Source: Paenibacillus algicola
GTDB lineage: Bacteria > Bacillota > Bacilli > Paenibacillales > Paenibacillaceae
Reading direction: 5' to 3'
Length of the DNA: 64,000 bases
Assembly (NCBI RefSeq): GCF_005577435.1
Contig: NZ_CP040396.1
Location: forward strand, 3,600,501-3,664,500
The notes below the pieces were generated by a model. The model was given only the letters and a program-made list of their open reading frames with translations. It made no database searches and was not told the DNA's origin. A program made the translations under genes and the position numbers. The number at the start of each line of letters is the position of its first letter. Positions within the stretch are counted from its first letter, which is position 1. Of the stretch, positions 26,749 to 35,817 are shown one piece after another.

Positions 26749-27417
26749 CTACTTCCGGGTGTAATGCCGGACGATTCGGTCGCCTGCCATCTGCAGCAGC
26801 TGTACCAGCAGAATCATCAGCACAACCGCTACGAGCATCACTTCGGTTTCATAGCGGTTATAGCCGTATTTGATCGCGAGATCCCCCAGCCCGCCGCCGC
26901 CGACAAGACCGGACATGGCGGTATAGGACACCAGAGTCACGATCGTAATGGTCACCGCCGCGATCAGGCCTGGCCTTGCCTCCGGAAGCAGCACTCTCAG
27001 CACAACCTGCTTGGTTGAGGAGCCCATTGCCTGAGCGGCCTCAATAACGCCTTTATCCACCTCGCTCAGTGCGGTTTCTACAAGCCTTGCAAAGAAAGGC
27101 GCTGCCCCGATCACCAACGGGGGAATGGTTCCAAGCACCCCATAGGATTGACCAACAATGACTTTCGTAATCGGAATCAAGGCCACGATCAGGATAATGA
27201 ATGGCACGGAGCGCAAAATATTGACCACGAAGGAGAGGACACTGTGTCCTGCTCTCGCCCATCCTGACGAGGATCTTGACCACATGTACAGCATCACACC
27301 GATCGGCAGGCCGATCAGCACCGCGAACACGGAGGAAGCTAGAAGCATTCGCAGGGTGTCCAGCGTGGCTGTCAGTACTTCTTCCCAATCCACCAGGGTA
27401 AAATCCAATCCGAGCAT
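26749..27417 (-). CDS. metP: Methionine ABC transporter permease
   Basis: A 222-residue permease (MetI/MetP family) with five helices and the EAAxxxG loop EAAQAMGSS that contacts the ATPase. The start codon overlaps the metN stop by one base (TGATG), so translation is coupled. Forms the channel of the D/L-methionine importer with MetN and MetQ. Confidence 0.95.
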   Translation of the reverse strand: MLGLDFTLVDWEEVLTATLDTLRMLLASSVFAVLIGLPIGVMLYMWSRSSSGWARAGHSVLSFVVNILRSVPFIILIVALIPITKVIVGQSYGVLGTIPPLVIGAAPFFARLVETALSEVDKGVIEAAQAMGSSTKQVVLRVLLPEARPGLIAAVTITIVTLVSYTAMSGLVGGGGLGDLAIKYGYNRYETEVMLVAVVLMILLVQLLQMAGDRIVRHYTRK

Positions 27418-28436
27418 CAGCCTGCCACCTCCACATCAAGTCCTTCTGCCTGAAGTGCCGCAATCGTGGCAGCTACCGCCTCCGTCTGGCCTTCAAATCG
27501 AACGATCAGCTGGCCATAAGGGGTTGCCTTGATCGTTGAAATCTTGCCCTGCAGGATTGCAAAAGCGACGCCGGTTTCTTTCACGGTCTGGGATAGAGTG
27601 GACTCGTAGGTTTTTGGCCCCAGAAACGTAATTTTGACTGTCTGGCTGTGGGACCCTTGAGAAGAAGCTCGCTGCTCGTACAGCGCCTCCGGAATAAATC
27701 CTTGATCCTCCCGGATAAAATCACGGGTAACCTCGTGCTTAGGTCGAAGAAACACTTCCGTGACCGGCCCCTGCTCCACAATCCCGCCCTGATGAATAAC
27801 AGCAACCCGGTCACAGATGCTTTGAATAACATGCATTTCATGAGTAATGAGAACAATCGTGAGCTGAAAGCGCTCGTTGATGTCCAGCAGCAGCTTCAGG
27901 ATGGAATCCGTCGTCTGCGGATCCAGTGCCGAAGTGGCCTCGTCACATAGCAGCACCTCAGGATCACTGGCCAGTGCTCGGGCGATGCCAACCCTCTGCT
28001 TCTGTCCCCCGGACAGCTGTGCGGGATATTTATTGCGGTGCGCCTCCAGACCGACAAGCGTCAGCAGCTCACTGACCTTCCGTTCAATTTCCGCCTTGGG
28101 CGTCTTGATCAGCCGAAGCGGAAACGCAATATTGTCATACACCGTCGCTGAGGAGAGCAGATTGAAATGCTGAAAGATCATTCCGATTCGGCGGCGCTCC
28201 TCCTGCAGCTGTTTTTTGCCGAGAGCTGTTAATTCGACACCGCCCACCCAGACCTCTCCCGAGGTCGGACGCTCCAGCAGATTCACGCAGCGAATCAAGG
28301 TGCTTTTCCCAGCTCCGGAATGCCCGATCACTCCAAAAATCTCGCCTTTCTGTATAGATAAATCAAGGCCTGACAAAGCGGTTGTCAACGCACCCGGTTT
28401 ACCGTAATGCTTCGTAAGCTGCTTCAGCTCAATCAC
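27417..28436 (-). CDS. metN: Methionine ABC transporter ATP-binding protein
   Basis: A 339-residue ABC ATPase: Walker A GHSGAGKST, signature LSGGQ, Walker B VLLCDEATSALD, and a C-terminal NIL (ferredoxin-like) domain from about 255 on, where intracellular methionine binds to inhibit transport. The GTG at 28436 lies ten bases after AAGGAG; a GTG at 28460 has no good site. First gene of the operon, behind a SAM-I riboswitch and its terminator. Confidence 0.96.
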   Translation of the reverse strand: MIELKQLTKHYGKPGALTTALSGLDLSIQKGEIFGVIGHSGAGKSTLIRCVNLLERPTSGEVWVGGVELTALGKKQLQEERRRIGMIFQHFNLLSSATVYDNIAFPLRLIKTPKAEIERKVSELLTLVGLEAHRNKYPAQLSGGQKQRVGIARALASDPEVLLCDEATSALDPQTTDSILKLLLDINERFQLTIVLITHEMHVIQSICDRVAVIHQGGIVEQGPVTEVFLRPKHEVTRDFIREDQGFIPEALYEQRASSQGSHSQTVKITFLGPKTYESTLSQTVKETGVAFAILQGKISTIKATPYGQLIVRFEGQTEAVAATIAALQAEGLDVEVAG

Positions 28437-28472
28437 AGGCTGTACACTCCTTCCCTTCACTTCATTTTAACC

Positions 28473-28528
28473 AAAAAAAAAGAGAGCCCTATGGATTCCT
28501 CAGATGCAGAATCAAAAAAGGGCTCTCT
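28473..28528 (-). terminator. Riboswitch-controlled terminator of metNPQ
   Basis: GAGAGCCC pairs with GGGCTCTC across a long loop, followed by nine T on the minus strand. It lies between the aptamer and metN and is the expression platform. Confidence 0.93.
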
Positions 28529-28544
28529 TCGCTAACGAAAGAAA

Positions 28545-28697
28545 GATGCCTTGTCTCATCTGCCAAGACTGCGCTGTCGCTCAGTCTTGAAGGAATTAGC
28601 ACCATGACACCTCTGATTCCCGCGGTATGCTGACCGTGACTCAGAAGTCGGTTGCCGGGCTTCATCGGGCCTGTCCCTCCGCCTCTCTCGATAAGAA
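28545..28697 (-). promoter_or_regulatory. SAM-I (S-box) riboswitch
   Basis: The minus strand carries the S-box core: CTTATCGAGAGAGGCGGAGG, then GGGCCCGATGAAGCCCGGCAACC-type segments, GGTGCTAATTCC and GCAGATGAGACAAGG, in the canonical order with variable stems between. High SAM would favour the downstream terminator and shut off methionine uptake. One of the surest non-coding features here. Confidence 0.97.
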
Positions 28698-28711
28698 AAC
28701 ATCGATATGAA

Positions 28712-28717
28712 ATTATA
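28712..28717 (-). promoter_or_regulatory. -10 element of the met operon promoter
   Basis: TATAAT on the minus strand, 15 bases before the 5' end of the aptamer. No convincing -35 at 16-18 bases. Confidence 0.5.
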
Positions 28718-28815
28718 ATTTGACCGTTTTCAGAAACTATTCATGAATGCAATAGTTAGTATATGCCGTTTTCATTCTAAAGTCAAAAGGAATTTTAAGG
28801 AAAGTTAAACCCGCT

Positions 28816-29535
28816 TTACGCCTTCATTCCTCTTTCAGACCAGAGCTTATTGGTGTAGTGATAGGACGCAGCCAGTGTCTTGCACACCATATCCAGCCCC
28901 TGTTTCAGATCATCCAGATGCTGATCCAGATCCTCCAGCTCCACCTTGTCGTTGAGACCCTTATGGCGCTGCCACAGATCATCCTGCATTTCCGAATTCA
29001 TGTAATGCACCTCGGCGTTACGGCGTTTGCGAAGCACGGACATCGGATTGCGATAGCTGTCCTTGATGGCTTCCAGCTCTCGGGATAAATCCTCATGGGT
29101 TTTCAAATATTTAAACTGCCGCAGCACCGTAAAATAACTGAAATGCGCCTTAACCTTAGACGTATTGAGATCATAAAGGTCATTCAGCACGGTTCCGAGC
29201 TTGTCGAGAATGGAGAAGACCCGGATAAATGCATTTTTGTAAAAGTAAACGTAACGGCCGTACTCTCCCTGCTCCTGAATGGACAGCTCATCGACATATC
29301 CTGCCTTAACCGATTTACGAAAATGTCCTGCTGCAAAGCAGCTTTGCTCCAGCTCATCCAGGGACACAATCAAGCCGCGCGTCCAAATCTCCAGCTTGCG
29401 GAAATCATGCGTGGGGTCTTGGTTCTTGTCAATTTCCTTCTGCAGAAGCTGTGTGGTTGTTACCATGGTTTCTATCGCATCTTCCATGAGCCCGTGATTA
29501 AGTCTAGGCTCCTCCCCAAGCAGTATTCGAAGCAT
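28816..29535 (-). CDS. HEPN domain protein, Cthe_2314 type
   Basis: A 239-residue all-helical protein. The motif RRNAEVH (Arg172, Asn173, His177) is the R-N-x3-H signature of HEPN domains, many of which are RNases of toxin-antitoxin or defence systems. The overall sequence resembles the Cthe_2314 HEPN family found in Firmicutes. The ATG follows GGGAGG. There is no adjacent antitoxin-like gene (such as a MNT nucleotidyltransferase): the neighbours are the met operon and ctaA. The RNA target, if any, is unknown. Confidence 0.75.
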   Translation of the reverse strand: MLRILLGEEPRLNHGLMEDAIETMVTTTQLLQKEIDKNQDPTHDFRKLEIWTRGLIVSLDELEQSCFAAGHFRKSVKAGYVDELSIQEQGEYGRYVYFYKNAFIRVFSILDKLGTVLNDLYDLNTSKVKAHFSYFTVLRQFKYLKTHEDLSRELEAIKDSYRNPMSVLRKRRNAEVHYMNSEMQDDLWQRHKGLNDKVELEDLDQHLDDLKQGLDMVCKTLAASYHYTNKLWSERGMKA

Positions 29536-29780
29536 GGCGTAACCTCCCTACGTTCAAGTTCAAGTTCATATAAGACGCGGCAGCTGGCGTATCGAGCGAT
29601 GTTTTATTAAATATAAACAGATCTCTGGAGGAACTAAACCACTGCAGAGAGGATATGGAGCCCCACCTTTAAAATGTCCTTAAGGGGTCCCTGTTCATTC
29701 GTAAGGTGAACAAGCAAGCCCCCGAGGAGCTCGAGGACTTGTCGTATTGATTATTGGGTACCGTGCATGTGTTCTACATC

Positions 29781-30749
29781 TTATGAGGCTGCCGTTGCAA
29801 GCTGTTGATCTGCCTTCTGGGCAGGACGTGACCGGCTCAGCTGCCACACCCGGACACTAAGGTAGGCCAGAACCCCGAAGAGCGCTGAGATGAGCAAGGT
29901 ATGACCCAAAGCGGCAAAAATGTACAGCTCCTCATTCTGCATCGTAGACATCAGCACTCCGCCGCTCAGCACCTGTAGCAGGCACAGCACTAAGGCCGCA
30001 ACGCCCAGCATTTGAATTTCTTTATTATTGCGGTGACGCCAAAAAGCGAAATGCGCCATCACTGCAATGGTCAGCAGCAGCAATGCCGCCGCTACGCGGT
30101 GCATAAAGGCAATGCCAACGCCGCCTGAAAGCTCCGGGATAAGCTCTCCGTTACACAGCGGCCACCCGGAGCAGCCTTCCCTGGATTCCGTATGGCTTAC
30201 AAATGCCCCTATGTACACTACCACGTAGGAGTACACTGCAGTTGCCCATACCAGATTCCGAAACCTCTTGCTGACCTGCGGCAATGGCTCGGAATCTTTC
30301 GTATCACCTTCATGCTCCAGCCGCCGCATAGCCAAGGCCAGCATCACCGAGCTTGCGAACGCAATGAGAGAAAACCCGAAATGCAGTGCCATCACAGCCG
30401 CTGATTGCGGAGACATTACGGCCATTGCGCCCATAATAGCCTGCAGGATGACAAAGACGGAGGTTAGCCCCACGTACGCCAGCAGATCCCGGCGATGCCG
30501 CTTGTAGCGAACGAAGGCAAGCAGAGAAGCCAGCGCTGACAAGCCAGCCAGTCCACTAATCAGGCGGTGCGAGTATTCAATCATAGAAGCCAGGGTGTAA
30601 GCGGGAACAAATTTCCCATTGCATAACGGCCATTCCTGCCCACAGCCCAAGCCTGAGTCTGTCTTCGTGACCACCATTCCGCCAAAGGTCGCCAGAAACA
30701 TAACGAGGCACGTTATATAACTGAGCCATTTCAACTGTTTATTATTCAA
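29781..30749 (-). CDS. ctaA: Haem A synthase
   Basis: A 322-residue CtaA/Cox15 protein with eight transmembrane helices that oxidises haem O to haem A for cytochrome aa3/caa3 oxidase. Haem ligand His61 (EYSHR) and later MALHF, MHRV and LGHTL histidines. Each half has an extracellular cysteine pair: CGQEWPLC (Cys36, Cys43) and CSGWPLC, as in Bacillus CtaA. Start is TTG at 30749 behind AGGTGA. The ctaB gene, usually divergent from ctaA, is not adjacent here. Confidence 0.95.
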   Translation of the reverse strand: MNNKQLKWLSYITCLVMFLATFGGMVVTKTDSGLGCGQEWPLCNGKFVPAYTLASMIEYSHRLISGLAGLSALASLLAFVRYKRHRRDLLAYVGLTSVFVILQAIMGAMAVMSPQSAAVMALHFGFSLIAFASSVMLALAMRRLEHEGDTKDSEPLPQVSKRFRNLVWATAVYSYVVVYIGAFVSHTESREGCSGWPLCNGELIPELSGGVGIAFMHRVAAALLLLTIAVMAHFAFWRHRNNKEIQMLGVAALVLCLLQVLSGGVLMSTMQNEELYIFAALGHTLLISALFGVLAYLSVRVWQLSRSRPAQKADQQLATAAS

Positions 30750-30862
30750 AATTATTCACCTGCTGCCTTATATTTCGTATTCTGAGCATGAAGTTTCCCC
30801 ACGCCATCTATATTATAGCGGATCATGGCGCTGGGGTCATGGCTTGTTTGTGACAAAATGTT

Positions 30863-30907
30863 CAAAAATAAAGCACTATCTCCTCTTTACAAGGAAATAG
30901 TGCTCTA
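30863..30907 (-). terminator. Terminator after thioredoxin-like gene
   Basis: AGCACTAT and ATAGTGCT form a stem (with CTC/GAG extension), then TTATTTTTG on the minus strand. Confidence 0.88.
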
Positions 30908-30919
30908 TTCGTATCTCAT

Positions 30920-31264
30920 TTACTTGTGGATCGTGTTGTATACCTCCAGGGCGCGCTGCAGGAAGGCTTCAATCTCTTCACGGGACTTGCGGAGCTTGTT
31001 CACGAACCGAACCAGTTCACGGCCATCCGTGTAAGCCACAAAGCTCGGGATGCCCAGGATATTCTGCTCCTGACTGACATCCCCCACCTGATCCACATCA
31101 ACCTCTACCAGTGTCAGGCGGTCGCTGTATTGGGCTTCCAGGTCCGGCATGAAGGGATCGATAAATTTGCAGTCACCGCACCAGTCTGCCTTGAAAACAG
31201 CAATGGTCAGTCTTGGGGGCTGGATCGCAACTTGAAACTCAGCTTTTGACGTGATTTTTTCCAT
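30920..31264 (-). CDS. Thioredoxin family protein
   Basis: A 114-residue cytosolic thioredoxin fold with active site WCGDC (Cys29, Cys32) and cis-proline GIPSF. The WCGDC variant and length separate it from TrxA. It probably reduces a specific protein disulfide or acts as a bacilliredoxin-like helper. The ATG at 31264 lies six bases after GGGGAG; a longer upstream frame to 31369 lacks a site. Divergent from the DUF2515 gene. Confidence 0.9.
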   Translation of the reverse strand: MEKITSKAEFQVAIQPPRLTIAVFKADWCGDCKFIDPFMPDLEAQYSDRLTLVEVDVDQVGDVSQEQNILGIPSFVAYTDGRELVRFVNKLRKSREEIEAFLQRALEVYNTIHK

Positions 31265-31388
31265 AGGTAACTCCCCTTTTCCTGTGAATTCCTCTCTCCA
31301 CAATAGTGAAGCAAATGTCAGAGTGGAAGTCAAATTTTGCGAGCATACTACATGGGTACTCAAGAACACTGCGAAAGAAGGTCATGGT

Positions 31389-32750
31389 ATGCCACAGCAG
31401 CGGAGACAGCGGACAGGCTCCCTTTGGTCGATGCTGAGCGCCCTGCCTCATGCCGCTTCCGAGGCTGTCAGCGGCTTAGCCGCATCCTGGCACAACTCCG
31501 GCGAGCTTCGCAGGAGCAAGCTTCCTCTGGATTGGAACGAGGGAAGCGTCAGGAGCATCCTGTGTATTCTCGACCGCACGGCTGAGGGCTGCCGGAGGGA
31601 ACGCGACGCCCGTCATTCAAGGTTTCAGGCCGGAGTCGATGCTCCGCTGCCGGGCAGCAAAGCAGAGGACCTCGTTACGGCGGATCATCTGCTCATTCAG
31701 CGGATTCAGGAGATGACTGCCGATCGGAACCGAAGCAATGTAACACGCACGCAGGCTTATCTAGAGATCTATCTGGAATTTCCGGAGCTGCACTGGGCTC
31801 TGCTGGCCCATCTGGTTTCAAGAAATGCCGGCTGGAATATGACGGATCTGAAGGGCGGGCTCATGTCTGATTTGACCGATGCCGCGTTCAAGCTGAACAT
31901 GTACCGATTTCTGGAGCGGTGCAACGCGCTTATTTTTCAAGATGCCTATCCGCAGCTGCTGTTGTATAAATATAGCCGTGAACAGAAGCGGAGCTGCTTT
32001 CACCTGCTGCCCTGGTTTCATGTTTCGGCCTTCATGACGCCGTTTTGGGAACGGTTCTGGATCGAACGCAGCAGCGGAGTGCTCAGTGTTGCCCTGATCA
32101 TCAATGAGCAGAACTACATCGAAGGACGGGTGGTCTCCCATCCTTTTTACCGTGAGCAGGTACTTCAGCATCCCTACCTCAAAATTCATGAGTGGACCCG
32201 CCTGAATCAGATTCTGTTTCCACTGGGAGACAGTCGCTGCCGCCATGAGCTGTACAAAGAGTCCATTCTTCCCCTGCGCCCTTTAATCGGCCTGACCGTG
32301 CAGCATTTTGCCGACCCGTCCTCGCGGATCAAGATCGGCAAATCTCTATACGGCATGCTGTTCGGATATAAGCGTGTGCTGGAAGGTGCCTTGCATTTCG
32401 TCAACTGCACCCCGCACCTGGGTTCTAGGGAAGAGTATTGGCCTGCTCTATTCACATATCAGGCTGAGGGCTCCATGGATGCCCCTGATGAAAGCCAGGC
32501 TCTGCTCCAGTCCGAGTGGCTGCCGGACGGGCAGCGGCTCTACAGCCCGCGGCTGCTTCAGGTGTGGGAAGACCTGGAGTACGAAAGCATTCCCCGTTAT
32601 GACTGGTATCAGCAGCCGGATATGCTGCGTCATGTCAGCAAGCCGTCACTGCCCTATTTTGTAGATATGACCCACCGCCACCGTTCTTCGCTGGAGCGGA
32701 CCTCCATGGCCCATGACGCTGGCCGGTGGCTGAAAGGTCCAAATACCTGA
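31389..32750 (+). CDS. DUF2515 family protein (YppC-like)
   Basis: A 453-residue soluble protein of the DUF2515 family, function unknown. Basic N-terminus, then helical segments; LEIYLEFPELHWALLAHLVSRNAGWNM is the characteristic block, followed by RFLERCNALIFQDAYPQL and RIKIGKSLYGMLF. The ATG at 31389 is seven bases after AGAAGG; a longer frame exists upstream without a site. It ends directly against the flippase gene, the two stop codons forming TGATCA. Confidence 0.85.
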   Translation: MPQQRRQRTGSLWSMLSALPHAASEAVSGLAASWHNSGELRRSKLPLDWNEGSVRSILCILDRTAEGCRRERDARHSRFQAGVDAPLPGSKAEDLVTADHLLIQRIQEMTADRNRSNVTRTQAYLEIYLEFPELHWALLAHLVSRNAGWNMTDLKGGLMSDLTDAAFKLNMYRFLERCNALIFQDAYPQLLLYKYSREQKRSCFHLLPWFHVSAFMTPFWERFWIERSSGVLSVALIINEQNYIEGRVVSHPFYREQVLQHPYLKIHEWTRLNQILFPLGDSRCRHELYKESILPLRPLIGLTVQHFADPSSRIKIGKSLYGMLFGYKRVLEGALHFVNCTPHLGSREEYWPALFTYQAEGSMDAPDESQALLQSEWLPDGQRLYSPRLLQVWEDLEYESIPRYDWYQQPDMLRHVSKPSLPYFVDMTHRHRSSLERTSMAHDAGRWLKGPNT

Positions 32751-34370
32751 TCAGCCTTTCTGGCGGAATGCAGAAGGCGCAAGCCGCATCAACGGACGCA
32801 GTACTTTTTGAAGCACGCGTGGATACCCCTTGAGCTCAGCCTGCCGCACAACCCCGAGAATGATCAAGAGCAGCAGGTACAGTGCACCTACCACGATGCC
32901 AACAATTGCGCACACAATCAAAAAGGCCAAGCGGTCAGGCATCACATTCACCAGCTGGCGGCTAAACCCTTCCGTACCGTAGCCGGCGCCAAAAGCGATC
33001 AGCACAGTCATGCCAAAGGCGATCCAGCGGGTGCCGAGAATGGAGAATGAGACAATGCTCTTGATGGTACGCACATTCAGAATCGTGATCACCAAGAAGC
33101 AGAGCGCCGTAGCTGCAATGATGCCGTAAATACCGAGCAGCGGCGATAACAGATAGCTGCCGGCCAGCTTTACCAGCAGGCCGACGATGACGTGCTTGAC
33201 TGTGATTTTTGCTTTGCCGGTTCCCAGCAGAATGGAGCCCGAGGTAACCATCGTAATCTGAAAAATCGTAGTCAGCGTAAGCATCATAATAATACCGGTG
33301 CCCTCGATGGAGCTAAACAGCAATCCATTCAGGGAATAAGCGGCGGCGGCAAGAACCAGCACGACCGGCATTCCGGACAGAATCGCTACCCGCAGCGCCA
33401 GCGTAACCTGATGCTGCAGATGCTGCTCGTCTTTTCGGGCATAGGCAGCCGAAATAATCGGAATCAGTGATTGCGCCAGCGCGACTGCCAGGATGGGCGG
33501 GATTCCGGCAATGCTTTGAGCCCGCGTGCCTAGCACGGCCAGGGCTGCTGTAGCTTCCTCCGGGCCAATGACTCCGTTTAGCAGCGGCTTGACCAGTGAG
33601 GTATCGAGAAAGTTCACCGAGGGCACCGTCACGGAGGACAGCACAATCGGAATGGAAAGCGTAAATATCGCTTTATAGATCGTTCCCAGCGGAATGGTGG
33701 TGTCTGCGGCCAGCTCATGATTCAGCTTATCCTGACGGCGCAGCCGCAGAGCAAAGGCCAGCATGACGGCAAAGGCTGCCAGGCTGCCGAGCACGCCGCC
33801 AAAGGTAGCACCCGCGGCAGCAAGCGGATCATTATAGCCAAAGTGAATCAATATGTATGCGAGTCCGATGCCCGTCACCACTCTGGCGATCTGCTCTACA
33901 ATTTGCGAAATTCCACCGGGCGTCATAAAGTTGCGGCCCTGAAAATACCCCCGCATCATCGCAATCGTCGGAAACAGCAGCAATGCCGGAGCAAGTGCCT
34001 GGATCGCTGCAGTTGCCTCCGGCAGCTTCGTCAGTCGGGCGTAATATGGCGCGAAGAAAAAGAGCAGCAGCGTAATGACGACCCCGACCCCGGCGGAGAA
34101 ATACAGTGCAGCCTGATAGACCCGCTTGGCTTCTGCCGGGCGGTTCATCGCGTAGCGTTCGGATACCATCTTGCTCAGCGTGCTCGGCACGCCGGCGGTC
34201 GCTAAAGCGAGCAGAATCAAATAAATGTTGTTCGCACTTGCAAATGCAGATTGGCCGATATCATCCAGCAGGTGCTCCAGCGGAATCCGCTGCGCGATGC
34301 CGAGCACCCTTGCCACCAAGGCAGCCGCTGCCAGAATAATCGTCCCTTTAATAAAGCTGTCTTTTGCCAA
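32751..34370 (-). CDS. Polysaccharide/lipid II flippase of the SpoVB/YtgP (MurJ) family
   Basis: A 539-residue MOP-superfamily membrane protein with about fourteen helices. It begins FIKGTIILAAAALVARVLGI, as the SpoVB/YtgP family does, and has PSTLSKMVSERYA and IAMMRGYFQGRNFMTP blocks. B. subtilis YtgP (MurJ) flips lipid II; SpoVB does so in sporulation. Which role this one has cannot be decided here. Start is TTG at 34370 behind GAAGGGTG. Probably first expressed with DUF456 and HAD genes upstream, with small gaps. Confidence 0.9.
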   Translation of the reverse strand: MAKDSFIKGTIILAAAALVARVLGIAQRIPLEHLLDDIGQSAFASANNIYLILLALATAGVPSTLSKMVSERYAMNRPAEAKRVYQAALYFSAGVGVVITLLLFFFAPYYARLTKLPEATAAIQALAPALLLFPTIAMMRGYFQGRNFMTPGGISQIVEQIARVVTGIGLAYILIHFGYNDPLAAAGATFGGVLGSLAAFAVMLAFALRLRRQDKLNHELAADTTIPLGTIYKAIFTLSIPIVLSSVTVPSVNFLDTSLVKPLLNGVIGPEEATAALAVLGTRAQSIAGIPPILAVALAQSLIPIISAAYARKDEQHLQHQVTLALRVAILSGMPVVLVLAAAAYSLNGLLFSSIEGTGIIMMLTLTTIFQITMVTSGSILLGTGKAKITVKHVIVGLLVKLAGSYLLSPLLGIYGIIAATALCFLVITILNVRTIKSIVSFSILGTRWIAFGMTVLIAFGAGYGTEGFSRQLVNVMPDRLAFLIVCAIVGIVVGALYLLLLIILGVVRQAELKGYPRVLQKVLRPLMRLAPSAFRQKG

Positions 34371-34401
34371 AATAGCACCCTTCTTTCTTCCTCACGGCGT
34401 A

Positions 34402-34881
34402 TCAAAAAACCCAAATAAAAAATATGACAATCATGGCCAGCTGTAAAATAACTTTGACCACAATGCTGCTAAACAGACCCAGCACCGACCCTGCCCCAAC
34501 CTTCATCGCTTTGCCCGGTCCCGAGCCAGCAAGCATCTCTCCAATCAGCGCACCGATAAAGGGTCCGATGATCAGGCCGAAAGCCGGGATGACGAACGGA
34601 CCGATGATCAGGCCAATCGTACTGCCCCAAATGGAGGCTTTAGAGCCGCCCAGCCTTTTGACGCCCCAGGCATTGACGGCGTAATCCGCCACGAACAGCA
34701 CGAGCAGAATCAGCGTTTGAATGACCCAGAACCATACGGTGTAATGCTGAAATGTGAAGAACCAGCCATATACGAACAGTGCCAAATAAATGGCGACCAC
34801 ACCCGGCAAAATAGGGTATACGGCCCCCGCCATGCCGACGGCAAACAAGGCAATTACCAGAATCCAGCCTAACACATCCAT
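34402..34881 (-). CDS. DUF456 family membrane protein
   Basis: A 159-residue Gly-rich membrane protein with about four helices and the repeated GLIIGPF motif typical of DUF456. Function unknown. It follows the HAD phosphatase gene with a 6-base gap, so they are co-transcribed, and precedes the flippase by 31 bases. Confidence 0.9.
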   Translation of the reverse strand: MDVLGWILVIALFAVGMAGAVYPILPGVVAIYLALFVYGWFFTFQHYTVWFWVIQTLILLVLFVADYAVNAWGVKRLGGSKASIWGSTIGLIIGPFVIPAFGLIIGPFIGALIGEMLAGSGPGKAMKVGAGSVLGLFSSIVVKVILQLAMIVIFFIWVF

Positions 34882-34887
34882 CTGATC

Positions 34888-35646
34888 TCACTCCTGTCTC
34901 AGGATAACATCTCGGATCACCTCAGCGATGCCGTCCTCATTATTACCCGCAACCACGAGATCCGCTTCATCCTTCACCGTCTGCTGGGCATTGCCCATGG
35001 CTACACCGAGCCCCGCCGCCTGGATAGCGGCCAGGTCATTCAGGCTGTCTCCACAGGCGACCACCTGCGACATGTCCAGCCCCAGCAGGTGACACACCTT
35101 CTTGATCCCCTCGGCCTTGTTTACACCCAGCGGATTGATCTCCAGATTGAACGGTGATGAGTTGGTAATTTCCAGGCCGCCCATATCCTGCAATGTCATT
35201 AAAATATGATGGCGGACCTCCTCGTCCTCCGTGTAATATCCGAACTTCAGCCATTCCTGCTCCTCTAAAGTTTGGTGCAGAGCCTCACTCCAGCTGTCCC
35301 GGTTATACACCTGTTCTACCGTATAGGCCCAATACCAGGCACCGGTCTTCATAGCCAAGGCATGCATCTGTCGGACCAGACTGACATCCATCAGCGAGCG
35401 GTGGTACAGATCGTAGGGAGCTTTCCAGATTTCACTTCCGTTGACCGTCACCATCGGTGTGGCGAGCTCCAGCTGCTGTGCATAGGGATAAGCGCTTTTG
35501 AAGGCTCTGCCGGTAGACAGGCAGACATGCACGCCCTGCCGGACCGCTTCCTTAATCCACTTTACCGTTTCCCTCGAAATCTCATGCTCATCCGTCAGCA
35601 GCGTCCCGTCCATATCCAATGCCAGCAGCCGGTACTTTAAACTCAT
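34888..35646 (-). CDS. Cof-type HAD family hydrolase
   Basis: A 252-residue haloacid-dehalogenase phosphatase (type IIB cap, Cof subfamily). Nucleophile motif DMDGTLL (Asp11, Asp13), Ser in STGRA, Lys in the NKAEG loop, and metal-binding GDSLND. Substrates in this subfamily are small phosphorylated metabolites such as sugar phosphates or FMN. The ATG at 35646 follows AAGGAG. First gene of a probable HAD-DUF456-flippase operon. Confidence 0.94.
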   Translation of the reverse strand: MSLKYRLLALDMDGTLLTDEHEISRETVKWIKEAVRQGVHVCLSTGRAFKSAYPYAQQLELATPMVTVNGSEIWKAPYDLYHRSLMDVSLVRQMHALAMKTGAWYWAYTVEQVYNRDSWSEALHQTLEEQEWLKFGYYTEDEEVRHHILMTLQDMGGLEITNSSPFNLEINPLGVNKAEGIKKVCHLLGLDMSQVVACGDSLNDLAAIQAAGLGVAMGNAQQTVKDEADLVVAGNNEDGIAEVIRDVILRQE

Positions 35647-35760
35647 ATGACCGCTCCTTTCCGCAAATAGCTTCCTTCCTTGCTTCAACATAAGGACATT
35701 TTATCACAAACCCGAGCCTCTCTTGCAAATGACACCCCGTGCATCGCACAGGAACATAGC

Positions 35761-35797
35761 AAAAAAGGACCCCTGCCCATCGCTGAGCAAGAATCCT
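35761..35797 (-). terminator. Terminator after penicillin-binding protein gene
   Basis: On the minus strand AGGATTCTTGCTC pairs, with several G-T wobbles, with GGGCAGGGGTCCT, followed by six T. Confidence 0.8.
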
Positions 35798-35817
35798 CTT
35801 ATGCGGGTAAAGGGATG

